From an uncultured Candidatus Saccharibacteria bacterium (lineage in GTDB: Bacteria > Patescibacteria > Saccharimonadia > Saccharimonadales > UBA10212): a DNA stretch of 11,925 nucleotides. Shown in pieces: positions 1 through 5,443 of this stretch. The notes beneath the pieces were generated by a model. It was given only the letters and a program-made list of their open reading frames with translations. It had not been told where the DNA came from and made no database searches. Numbering within the stretch: the first letter of the stretch is position 1; each line of letters begins with the position of its first letter. The stretch is from assembly GCA_946478715.1 (NCBI GenBank), contig CAMLDA010000006.1, forward strand, positions 1 to 11,925. The letters are read 5' to 3'. The position numbers and the translations under genes are program-made.

Positions 1-1532
1 ACTTGGTAAAGCAGCTGGAAGGTCCGCTCCTCTGCCGTGTAGTCCGGCAGGGTTAGGCTGGACTCGGCCGAAACTATGCCTACCAGGCCCAGTTTGGGCA
101 GGTCCAGGCCTTTGGCCAGCAGCTGGGTGCCCACCAGGATATCCACTTTCCCGGCCAGCAGGTCATGGTAGACCTCGTTAATCGCCTCGTCCGCCTTATT
201 GTCGCTGTCAAAGCGGCGGACGCTGCGGTCCGGGAACAGTTTTTCCACCTGTTCAGCCAGGGCTTTGGTGCCGATGGTCTTATATATGATGTCGGTATTG
301 CCGCAGTTTGGGCACTGGACCGGCGGCTGGTGCGAGTAGCCGCAGATGTGGCAGCGGGCCAGGTGCTCGTCGGCGTGATAGACCAAGGATACGTCGCAGT
401 TCGGGCATAAGTCGCGCCAGCCGCAGTTATCGCACAGGATTACCCGGGCCGAACCGCGGCGGTTCAGATATATGATGACCTGTTTTTTGGCCGCCAGCGT
501 GGCGTTTACGACTTCTATCATCTTCTTTGACAGGTAAGGGTTTGAACCGAAGTTTTTGCGGTCTTTGATATCTACTATCTCTATATCGACACTGCCGGCG
601 CCGCCGGCGGCTATCTGGCTCATCCGTACTATCGCTGAGCGCTCATGCGCCAGGTAATAGTCGGCAATATTGGGCGTGGCCGTGCCAAAGACTACCTTGG
701 AGCCGGTAAGCGCGCCCAGCTGGCTGGCTGCCCTAAGCGCGCTGTAGCGCGGCGACTGCTCCTGCTTATAAGCGGGCTCGTGGGCTTCATCGGCCACTAT
801 CAGGCCGATGCTTGGCAGCGGCATGAACAGGGCGGAGCGGGGGCCGATTACTATCTGCGGTTCGGCGGCTTCCAGGCACTTCAGCCACAGTTTTTTACGC
901 CGTGCGGCAGACAGCTGCGAGTGGATTATAACCGGCTCTCTCTGTAAGTACGCTTTGGCAGCCGCCGCCAGCTGGGTAGTCAGGGATATTTCCGGCGTCA
1001 GCAGAACCACCGATTTGCCGGCGGCCAGCGTCTGGCGGGCCAGCTCCAGGTAGACCCGGGTTTTGCCGGTACCCGTCTCGCCGTGCAGCAGCACGGTAGT
1101 GCTGGGGCTGTCTTTTATCTCTGATATGGCGCGCTTCTGGTCGGCAGTAAGCGGCGCGTGCAGCTGCAGCTGAACTTCCTGCTGGAAACCGTCTGTATCG
1201 CCGGCTGCCTGAGATTTTATCTGCCTTATCGCCGGTTTGCTAGGGGCGAACTGGCGCAGCGCCTGGCTGAGGTTAAGGGCGTAATATGCCTCCAGCCACT
1301 GGGCTAGCTGCAGGCAATGATAGGGAAGCGGCTTTTGGCTGACCAGGCTTTTTATAGGCCGCACGGTAAAAGCCGGCCGCCCCACCTCTTCCAGCACGAA
1401 TCCGGTAGCCGTCCGGCTTCTAAGTGGCACGCTTACCACGCTAAGCACTTCCAGGGCGTCCTCGGACGAATAAGTCAGCGGGGCGCCGCTTTTATACTTG
1501 GTATCGGCCAAAAGCACCTCGTAATACCTCAT
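1..1532 (-). CDS. priA: Primosomal protein N' (PriA, replication restart helicase), 3' part missing
   Basis: PriA is a superfamily 2 DNA helicase that recognises stalled or D-loop forks and reloads the replicative helicase. The frame stays open for 510 codons to the window edge, so the C-terminus lies outside. Visible motifs are Walker A GETGTGKT (residues 151-158), Walker B DEAH (248-251), IGPRSALF near 229-236 and GTQLLAKG near 468-475. Eight zinc-binding cysteines, at 367, 370, 376, 379, 394, 397, 407 and 410, form the paired CxxC clusters characteristic of PriA. Walker A lies about 75 residues earlier than in E. coli PriA (from memory near 226). The 3'-DNA-binding part (about 1-105) runs almost straight into the helicase, so the winged-helix domain appears to be absent. 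The ATG at 1532-1530 was chosen because TACAAT (minus strand, 1545-1540) ends 7 nt upstream, implying a leaderless or nearly leaderless transcript; no Shine-Dalgarno is visible. The gene is divergent from the 215-aa gene. Confidence 0.96.
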   Translation of the reverse strand, partial: MRYYEVLLADTKYKSGAPLTYSSEDALEVLSVVSVPLRSRTATGFVLEEVGRPAFTVRPIKSLVSQKPLPYHCLQLAQWLEAYYALNLSQALRQFAPSKPAIRQIKSQAAGDTDGFQQEVQLQLHAPLTADQKRAISEIKDSPSTTVLLHGETGTGKTRVYLELARQTLAAGKSVVLLTPEISLTTQLAAAAKAYLQREPVIIHSQLSAARRKKLWLKCLEAAEPQIVIGPRSALFMPLPSIGLIVADEAHEPAYKQEQSPRYSALRAASQLGALTGSKVVFGTATPNIADYYLAHERSAIVRMSQIAAGGAGSVDIEIVDIKDRKNFGSNPYLSKKMIEVVNATLAAKKQVIIYLNRRGSARVILCDNCGWRDLCPNCDVSLVYHADEHLARCHICGYSHQPPVQCPNCGNTDIIYKTIGTKALAEQVEKLFPDRSVRRFDSDNKADEAINEVYHDLLAGKVDILVGTQLLAKGLDLPKLGLVGIVSAESSLTLPDYTAEERTFQLLYQ

Positions 1533-1539
1533 CGCTTAT

Positions 1540-1559
1540 ATTGTACGCTCAGTTATAAT
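1540..1559. promoter_or_regulatory. Back-to-back -10 elements between priA and the 215-aa gene
   Basis: The minus strand reads TACAAT at 1545-1540 and the plus strand reads TATAAT at 1554-1559, separated by 8 bp. Each is followed by a start codon: 7 nt to the priA ATG (1532) and 6 nt to GTG 1566. Neither has a recognisable -35 at 16-18 bp; the places where -35 boxes would fall lie at or inside the opposite gene's start. The spacing predicts transcription starting on or next to the start codon in both directions. The -10 matches are seen directly; promoter activity and leaderless initiation are inferred. Confidence 0.6.
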
Positions 1560-1565
1560 CAAGGT

Positions 1566-2213
1566 GTGAACGAAGCCAGGACCGGGTCCGAAATTCCTAA
1601 CCCGCTCATAATCGAAAACCTGCCGGGCGATATGGGCTTCATCGAAAGCGCCTCGCTTCAGAGCCGAAGACCCCAGATACTAGAAGCTATGCGCTCCGGT
1701 GACTGGAACCTGATCGGCCGTCTGCTGAAGGACTACAGGGCTCATGCCGAGGAGTTAATCAAGCCGCTCCAGGGCGATGATCTTCACCGGGCCAAGATAG
1801 GCCTGATTACCGCCATCGGGCTGATGTGGCGCGAAGCCGGCGCCGTTGTCTCTTATGGGAACGAGCTATGGAACGCCCGGAATTACGCCCGCAACAAGCA
1901 TTATGACGACGCCGAGGCCGTGCTTGATTTCGCCTATTCTAAAGTGGAGCGGTTCGTGGAAGAATCAGAGGCCGCCCAGCCTTATGTGGGTCCGCCCACG
2001 CCGGAACTCATCGCTTTGTGCAAAGCCGAGCTGCCGGCCTCTATGCACGATGAATTGGATTTGCTCCTGCCTTTGCCGCCAGAGGAAGCCTTAGAGCAGA
2101 TAGCCTCGCTCATGTACGGCGCCGATGATTACGGGGCCGAGTCAGAAGAGCCGTACGACTTCTTTGAAAGGATGGGCTGGATAAGCCCCCAGACGCAGGC
2201 GCGCGGCCAGTAG
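1566..2213 (+). CDS. Hypothetical protein, 215 aa, alpha-helical, no recognised family
   Basis: I do not recognise this protein. The frame is open further upstream, but that part is antisense to priA, so GTG 1566 is preferred; it sits 6 nt behind a TATAAT. An internal ATG at 1632 (codon 23) is the alternative. The product is acidic and apparently soluble, with no signal peptide or membrane segment. Residues about 29-130 look like amphipathic helices (RPQILEAMRSGDW, RLLKDYRAHAEELIKPL, then IGLITAIGLMWREAG). A proline-rich hinge (PYVGPPTPEL) follows, then a leucine-rich acidic segment and an acidic C-terminus ending in an aromatic patch (YDFFERMGW). A single cysteine sits in the ELIALCKAEL helix. 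Codon use resembles the neighbours, arguing for a resident gene. Its divergent pairing with priA gives no firm clue to function. Confidence 0.8.
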   Translation: MNEARTGSEIPNPLIIENLPGDMGFIESASLQSRRPQILEAMRSGDWNLIGRLLKDYRAHAEELIKPLQGDDLHRAKIGLITAIGLMWREAGAVVSYGNELWNARNYARNKHYDDAEAVLDFAYSKVERFVEESEAAQPYVGPPTPELIALCKAELPASMHDELDLLLPLPPEEALEQIASLMYGADDYGAESEEPYDFFERMGWISPQTQARGQ

Positions 2214-2225
2214 TATTACGTTTAC

Positions 2226-2255
2226 TTGCAAACGTTGTCCAAATTGCGCTATACT
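2226..2255 (+). promoter_or_regulatory. Probable sigma70-type promoter of the winged-helix gene
   Basis: TTGCAA at 2226-2231 and TATACT at 2250-2255 are separated by 18 bp, placing the start of transcription near 2262. This gives a leader of about 24 nt containing AAGGGG (2277-2282) just before ATG 2286. The TTG at 2226, which opens the same reading frame, is better explained as the -35 box than as a start codon. Confidence 0.55.
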
Positions 2256-2285
2256 ATCCGTAGTAAGGGAAACAACAAGGGGCTT

Positions 2286-2594
2286 ATGCTTGATACTTTC
2301 ATCACGTCCAGAGTAAGGCGCAAAATCATCGTGGTTTATGCCAAATATCCGGATTTCAAGACCCATGTAAGGGGTCTGGCCAAACTTATCAAAGAAGATG
2401 CAGGCAATATCCAGCGCGAACTGAAGCGCCTGGAAAAAATCGGCTTCCTTATCAGCGAACGCCAAAGCAACACCAAGATTTATTACACCAATAAGCAGTT
2501 TCCCATTTTCAAAGAGCTGCAGAGCATCGTGTTGAAGTCACAACGCGTCGCGGCCAACAAGCGCGCCCAAAATACACCGCCACGACCGCAATAG
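2286..2594 (+). CDS. Small winged helix-turn-helix (ArsR/MarR-like) DNA-binding protein, 102 aa
   Basis: This is probably a transcription regulator. Residues 4-20 (TFITSRVRRKIIVVYAK) form the opening helix. HVRGLAKLIKE (27-37) followed by the recognition helix starting DAGNIQRELKRLEKIG (38-53) forms the helix-turn-helix. FLISERQSNTKIYYTN (54-69) has the shape of a beta-wing, and FPIFKELQSIVLKS (72-85) is a final helix. The VRGLA / IQRELKRLEKIGFL pattern matches small wHTH proteins that are common in CPR genomes, sometimes fused to nucleotidyltransferases; here the domain stands alone with a basic, proline-containing tail. No sensor domain or metal-binding cysteines are present, so it is not a classical metal-sensing ArsR. 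ATG 2286 was chosen because it follows a good promoter and an AAGGGG ribosome site, although the spacing is short (3 nt). The target is unknown; self-regulation is only a guess. Confidence 0.82.
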   Translation: MLDTFITSRVRRKIIVVYAKYPDFKTHVRGLAKLIKEDAGNIQRELKRLEKIGFLISERQSNTKIYYTNKQFPIFKELQSIVLKSQRVAANKRAQNTPPRPQ

Positions 2595-2735
2595 CCCGGC
2601 AAAGCCGGCCTTTGCGGCCGCTCTTGGCCAATCGCGACGTTGCCGCCTGCGGCGCTCCTTAGGAGTATTCAAATACGCCTCAGTCCGCTCATCGGCGGCG
2701 CCTTGCACTTCATCCAAGCGGTGCATTCTGGCCGA
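2595..2735. repeat. Palindrome-rich intergenic segment (candidate dispersed repeat or structured RNA)
   Basis: About 140 bases between the wHTH stop and the rpsU promoter hold a dense run of inverted repeats. They include CCGGC-AAA-GCCGG (2596-2608), GCAAAG/CTTTGC (2599-2615), GCCGC-CT-GCGGC (2642-2653), CTCC-TTA-GGAG (2656-2666, approximately) and a 20-bp dyad with one mismatch at 2661-2680 centred on GTATTCAAATAC. On the minus strand, TGCAC/GTGCA also pairs around 2702-2727. A 62-codon minus-strand frame crosses the segment but looks like a by-product of the repeats. No T-run follows any stem, so these are not typical intrinsic terminators. The palindromes are seen directly; repeat or RNA status is inferred. 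Confidence 0.4.
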
Positions 2736-2738
2736 TAG

Positions 2739-2767
2739 TTGTTTTTTAAGAGGATATTAGATAAAAT
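2739..2767 (+). promoter_or_regulatory. rpsU operon promoter
   Basis: TTGTTT at 2739-2744 and TAAAAT at 2762-2767 are separated by exactly 17 bp. The -10 ends 7 nt before ATG 2775, so transcription should begin on or within a base or two of the start codon. The reading frame also opens with TTG 2739, but that codon is the -35 box itself and is not a plausible start. Confidence 0.7.
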
Positions 2768-2774
2768 AACAGAG

Positions 2775-2987
2775 ATGATTCAAGTTACAAGAAAAGATTC
2801 CCGGGAGTCGGTAGAGAACTTGCTGCGCCGCTTTAACCGCAAAGTCCAGCAGTCCGGCGTCCTGGCCACAGCAAAGACCGGCCAGTATTTTGAAAAGCCC
2901 GAAAGCCGCCGCGACCGGCGCTTAAAGGCTATCGTCCGCCGCGAACGCAAAGCCGACAAGATTAAAAAGCTCAAACTCGGGAGATAG
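2775..2987 (+). CDS. rpsU: 30S ribosomal protein bS21
   Basis: bS21 is a small basic protein of the 30S platform, near the anti-Shine-Dalgarno end of 16S rRNA. The 70-residue product has the family layout: a short N-terminal strand (MIQVTRKDSRESVENLLRRF), a central helix, the YFEKPESRRDRR segment (39-49) and a lysine/arginine-rich C-terminal helix (RRERKADKIKKLKLGR). Its length is typical of the family. ATG 2775 gives the canonical N-terminus, and the promoter -10 is 7 nt upstream with no Shine-Dalgarno between, so the mRNA is probably leaderless. The next gene begins 7 nt after the stop; rpsU followed by a GatB/YqeY gene is an arrangement seen in many bacteria. Confidence 0.95.
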   Translation: MIQVTRKDSRESVENLLRRFNRKVQQSGVLATAKTGQYFEKPESRRDRRLKAIVRRERKADKIKKLKLGR

Positions 2988-2994
2988 TCCGTAT

Positions 2995-3444
2995 ATGCAG
3001 GAACAGATAGATAAAGACCTCAAAGAGGCCTTGCTGGCTGGTGACAAGGAAAAGACCGAAGCTCTGCGCACCATCAAAAGCGTCCTGCTGAACGAGGCTA
3101 TCAGCACCGGTGCCCGCGACACCGGCCTCTCTGATGAAGCCGTCCAGAAAATCCTGGCTAAAGAATCAAAAAAGCGCCAGGAAGCAGCCGATTTATACAA
3201 GCAGGGCGGTGCTGACGACCGCGCCTCCAAAGAGCTGGCCGAAAAAGCCATCATTGACGCCTACCTGCCTGAGCAGATGGGCGAAGCCGAAATCGCCAAG
3301 CTGGTCGATGAAGAAACCGCCAAAGTTCCGGGTGCTTCCATGCAGAACATGGGCCAGATAATCGGCGCCGTGCGCGCCCGGGCCGGCGGCTCAGCCGACG
3401 GGGCGCTTATCGCAAAGCTGGTGAAAGAGAAGTTAAGCCGATGA
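2995..3444 (+). CDS. GatB/YqeY domain protein (YqeY-like)
   Basis: This 149-residue protein has the length and sequence of the stand-alone GatB/YqeY family, related to the C-terminal tRNA-binding region of the GatB subunit of Asp/Glu-tRNA amidotransferase. Recognisable parts are the N-terminal helix (IDKDLKEALLAGDKEKTEALRTIKSVL), the ILAKESKKRQEAADLYKQGG segment (about 52-71), the AYLPEQM motif (about 89-95) and the C-terminal MGQIIGAVRARAGG...ADGALIAKLVKEKL (about 118-148). It carries no amidotransferase catalytic domain. The precise function of the family is not established; a role with tRNA or translation is inferred from homology and from its place after rpsU. GGGAG at 2979-2983, inside the end of rpsU, serves as ribosome site. 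Its TGA overlaps the adk start (ATGA), indicating translational coupling. Confidence 0.92.
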   Translation: MQEQIDKDLKEALLAGDKEKTEALRTIKSVLLNEAISTGARDTGLSDEAVQKILAKESKKRQEAADLYKQGGADDRASKELAEKAIIDAYLPEQMGEAEIAKLVDEETAKVPGASMQNMGQIIGAVRARAGGSADGALIAKLVKEKLSR

Positions 3445-3983
3445 TAATCTTCATGGGCCTGGCCGGATCCGGAAAAAGCACCATGGGGCACTTTCTGGCG
3501 GCTCATTTGGGCTGCCCCTGGGTCAGCACCGGTAATCTGCTGCGCGAAAAGATGGATGCCAAGACCCAGGCCGAAATGCTGCAGGGCAAGATTGTCAGCG
3601 ACGAGCAGACCTTGGATGTTCTGAACGAGGAGTTCCGCCGCATCGGCGCTCATAACCACCAGTTCGTGCTCGATGGCAGCCCGCGCACCATGCGCCAGGC
3701 CCAGTGGCTGGTTCAGAAGGCCCAGAACGGCGAGCTCAAAATCACCGCCGTCATCCATCTGAATATCGACAAAGACGCCGCCAAAGAGCGGCTGCTGGCC
3801 CGCCGCCGCCCCGATGACCACGAGCAGGCTATCACCGAGCGGTTCAGCGAATACGACGAAGCCATCGTGCCAATCCTTGATTATCTTAAGAGCGAAGGCT
3901 GCAAGGTGCACGAAATCAACGCCGCCCAGCCGCCCCACCAGGTCGAATCAGACATCGCCAAAGCCTTAGGAATTGAGTTGTGA
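3441..3983 (+). CDS. adk: Adenylate kinase-type nucleoside monophosphate kinase, short lid
   Basis: The protein probably catalyses ATP + AMP to 2 ADP in the cytosol. Residues 6-14, GLAGSGKST, form the P-loop; STGNLLRE (29-36) matches the AMP-binding STGD.LR motif; GKIVSDE (49-55) matches the G.LV.DE region; and LDGSPRTMRQAQ (78-88, approximately) matches DGFPRT..QA. The LID region is collapsed to LLARRRPDD (118-126), followed by the usual R...Y (133-138), so neither the long bacterial LID nor a zinc-binding LID is present. This resembles the short AK1-type enzymes, but is shorter still. The length of 180 aa fits a short adenylate kinase. The P-loop ends in KST instead of KGT and DGFPRT is DGSPRT, so another NMP substrate cannot be excluded. 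The start overlaps the yqeY stop (ATGA). One base after its own stop begins a stem that reaches the map start. Confidence 0.85.
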   Translation: MIIFMGLAGSGKSTMGHFLAAHLGCPWVSTGNLLREKMDAKTQAEMLQGKIVSDEQTLDVLNEEFRRIGAHNHQFVLDGSPRTMRQAQWLVQKAQNGELKITAVIHLNIDKDAAKERLLARRRPDDHEQAITERFSEYDEAIVPILDYLKSEGCKVHEINAAQPPHQVESDIAKALGIEL

Positions 3984-3984
3984 G

Positions 3985-4090
3985 TCCCGTTAGACTTCAC
4001 TTGACTCTCGTGTCAAAAATGGTGCCTGAACCCCAGTACTTGCTTCAAAGCGCACAGTGCAGGTTGATTACTCTTTGGAGTCTAACGGGA
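3985..4090 (+). promoter_or_regulatory. Long-range stem masking the map ribosome-binding site
   Basis: Bases 3985-3999 and 4076-4090 can form a 15-bp stem, with one U.G pair at 3997/4078 and otherwise Watson-Crick; the core is CCCGTTAGACT against AGTCTAACGGG. The 3' arm contains the GGAG at 4077-4080 (the map Shine-Dalgarno) and ends on the A of the map ATG (4090). The 5' arm starts one base after the adk TGA, so a ribosome terminating on adk would cover it and free the map start. The 76-nt interior contains a smaller hairpin, TTGAC-TCTCGT-GTCAA (4001-4016). The pairing is seen directly. A translational-coupling or ligand-responsive role is inferred; no known riboswitch consensus was recognised. 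Confidence 0.6.
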
Positions 4091-4839
4091 TGAGGGCCAA
4101 GACCCCGGCCGATTTACAGAATATGCGCGAAGGCGGCCGCCTGCTGGCGGCTATACTGCGCGATTTGGCGGACAAGACCGTGCCGGGCGTAACGCCTAAG
4201 GAGCTGGCGGCCGATGCCGCGGAACAAATCAAAAAACATAATATGCAGCCGGTAGTGCTTGGCTACGACGGTTTTCCGGACGTCATCTGCATATCCGTGA
4301 ACGAAGCCATAGTCCATGGCGTTCCGGGCAATCAGCCTATCCGGCAGGGGGACTTGGTAAAGCTGGACCTGACCCTTGGTTATAAAGGCATGATTAATGA
4401 TTCGGCGGTGACGGTACTGGCCGGCGGGCACGGTTCCGCCGGGGTCCAGCGTCTGCTGGACGGCACTAAAAAGGCGCTTGATATGGGTATCGCCGCCGTC
4501 AAAGGCGAAGGCACCCGCGTCGGCGATATATCCCAGGCGGTCCAGGATACCCTGGAAGAATATAACCTTGGAATCATCCGGGAGCTGGTAGGCCATGGGG
4601 TAGGTTATCAGATACACGAAGACCCCAACATCCCCAATTACGGGGTGGCCGGGACAGGACCGGTACTGCACGCCGGCATGACCATCGCCATCGAGCCCAT
4701 GGCCTGCCTGGGAGACTGGCATATCGCCTACGGCAAAGACAAAATGACCATAATTATGAAAGACGGCTCCCTGGGAGCCCACTTTGAGCACACGGTTTTA
4801 ATCACCGAAGACGGCTGCGAAATCCTGACCCTGGAGTAA
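4090..4839 (+). CDS. map: Methionine aminopeptidase, type I
   Basis: Map removes the initiator methionine from nascent proteins emerging from the ribosome, using a dinuclear metal centre. All five metal ligands of the pita-bread fold are present: D93 (KLDLTL), D104 (NDSAV), H169 (GHGVG), E202 (IEPM) and E233 (FEHT). The catalytic histidines H76 (HGVPG) and H176 (IHEDPN) are also there. At 249 residues, without a zinc-finger extension or the type II insertion, it is a standard type Ia enzyme. ATG 4090 was chosen because GGAG lies 9 nt upstream and the N-terminus RAKTPADLQNMREGGRL matches the family. A GTG at 4057 in the same frame is less likely because it would add 11 unrelated residues. The gap of 106 bases behind adk holds the masking stem; whether map shares the rpsU transcript or has its own weak promoter is not clear. 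Confidence 0.96.
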   Translation: MRAKTPADLQNMREGGRLLAAILRDLADKTVPGVTPKELAADAAEQIKKHNMQPVVLGYDGFPDVICISVNEAIVHGVPGNQPIRQGDLVKLDLTLGYKGMINDSAVTVLAGGHGSAGVQRLLDGTKKALDMGIAAVKGEGTRVGDISQAVQDTLEEYNLGIIRELVGHGVGYQIHEDPNIPNYGVAGTGPVLHAGMTIAIEPMACLGDWHIAYGKDKMTIIMKDGSLGAHFEHTVLITEDGCEILTLE

Positions 4840-4845
4840 GCCGCC

Positions 4846-5103
4846 ATAGAAACCCAGCCGGAATATAGCCAGAGTTTCCTTGCGTCCCGCGAACGGCTCC
4901 AGATAGTGCAGAGACTGGCGCTGGAGTTCGCCGGGGTGACTCTGCAGGAAATCCCCCTGGAGCGGCCGGAGGACTTCATGAGGCATATAAGATTGGTTTT
5001 TGGCAGCGATGCCCAGCGGCAGGCCTTCATAGGCAGGATGCTGGAAATAGGCCGGCAAGAGCTATGCAGAAGGGATAGCGGCCAGACGGGGGCGAAATCC
5101 TGA
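4846..5103 (+). CDS. Small hypothetical ORF behind map, no standard 5' start (AUA, or GTG 4906)
   Basis: An open frame runs from just behind the map TAA (same frame) to TGA 5101-5103 and reads like a real alpha-helical protein (YSQSFLASRERLQIVQRLALEF, then RPEDFMRHIRLVFGSDAQRQAF, then GRMLEIGRQELCRR). The only standard upstream start is GTG 4906, which would discard 20 plausible residues and has no ribosome site. An ATA at 4846 stands 9 nt after GGAG (4833-4836), the same GGAG-9-start spacing as map itself. It may be a rare AUA start coupled to map termination, an ATG mutated or misread to ATA, or a readthrough extension of Map. No family is recognised. The ORF ends 2 nt before the convergent SemiSWEET gene. 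I am moderately sure that the region is coding and unsure of the start. Confidence 0.5.
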   Translation: METQPEYSQSFLASRERLQIVQRLALEFAGVTLQEIPLERPEDFMRHIRLVFGSDAQRQAFIGRMLEIGRQELCRRDSGQTGAKS

Positions 5104-5105
5104 CA

Positions 5106-5378
5106 CTACCTTAATAACGCGCCTAGGGCTACCGCAGCGTCCATCAGGATCCACATCACATTACTGACGATTACCGGCTTATTTTTTATAGCCAGGCCGT
5201 AAATTACCCAAATCACTTCGAATAAAACGTATAGCGCCCAGGTCAGGAACGAAACGCCCGACGCGTCGGGTTTAGTCCAGACATCAATGATTTGCGGCAG
5301 GGTAGTAAGCGGCTCTACTATAGCCACGAACATCACCGCTTTATTCAATTCCTTTAGTTCTTTGTGTGTTAAGCGCAT
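5106..5378 (-). CDS. SemiSWEET/PQ-loop family membrane protein (three-helix sugar-transporter type)
   Basis: SemiSWEETs are three-helix proteins that dimerise in the membrane to move sugars down their gradient. The 90-residue product fits the family length and shows three hydrophobic segments, about 13-33, 44-63 and 67-88. The signature proline-glutamine lies at residues 28-29 (EPLTTLPQIIDVW), followed by the SGVSFLTWALY stretch (40-50) that resembles the S.VS...W motif of bacterial PQ-loop proteins. The C-terminal NVMWILMDAAVAL completes the third helix. ATG 5378 was chosen because the next upstream starts add about 39 unconvincing residues. No clear Shine-Dalgarno is visible upstream. The substrate cannot be read from sequence, and a regulatory PQ-loop role is also possible. 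The gene faces the small ORF behind map with a 2-bp gap and is divergent from the 204-aa gene. Confidence 0.85.
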   Translation of the reverse strand: MRLTHKELKELNKAVMFVAIVEPLTTLPQIIDVWTKPDASGVSFLTWALYVLFEVIWVIYGLAIKNKPVIVSNVMWILMDAAVALGALLR

Positions 5379-5413
5379 AAGATAAAGATAACCCAGATGA
5401 AGGATAAGGGTAA

Positions 5414-5443
5414 TTGACTTTTTAGCATAAGTGTGATAGTATA
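5414..5443. promoter_or_regulatory. Strong promoter of the 204-aa gene with an overlapping opposite-strand -10
   Basis: On the plus strand, TTGACT (5414-5419) and TAGTAT (5437-5442) are 17 bp apart, with TG one base upstream of the -10 (extended -10). This is the best promoter match in the window. On the minus strand the same site reads TATACT (5443-5438), which could start the SemiSWEET transcript with a leader of roughly 50 nt, but no good minus-strand -35 is seen. Confidence 0.65.

Noticed and set aside
1317..1565. Upstream extension of the 215-aa gene to an ATG at 1317
   Set aside because: The extra 83 codons are antisense to the well-conserved PriA N-terminus, and a -10 lies right before GTG 1566.
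4001..4029. Promoter inside the adk-map spacer from the TTGACT at 4001-4006
   Set aside because: No acceptable -10 lies 16-18 bp downstream, and the TTGAC is explained by the local hairpin with GTCAA.
4057..4089. GTG 4057 as the map start
   Set aside because: The added residues do not match the family, and GGAG stands at proper distance from ATG 4090.
4114..4791. 225-codon minus-strand frame opposite map
   Set aside because: Antisense to the complete metal-site sequence of Map, so not a separate gene.
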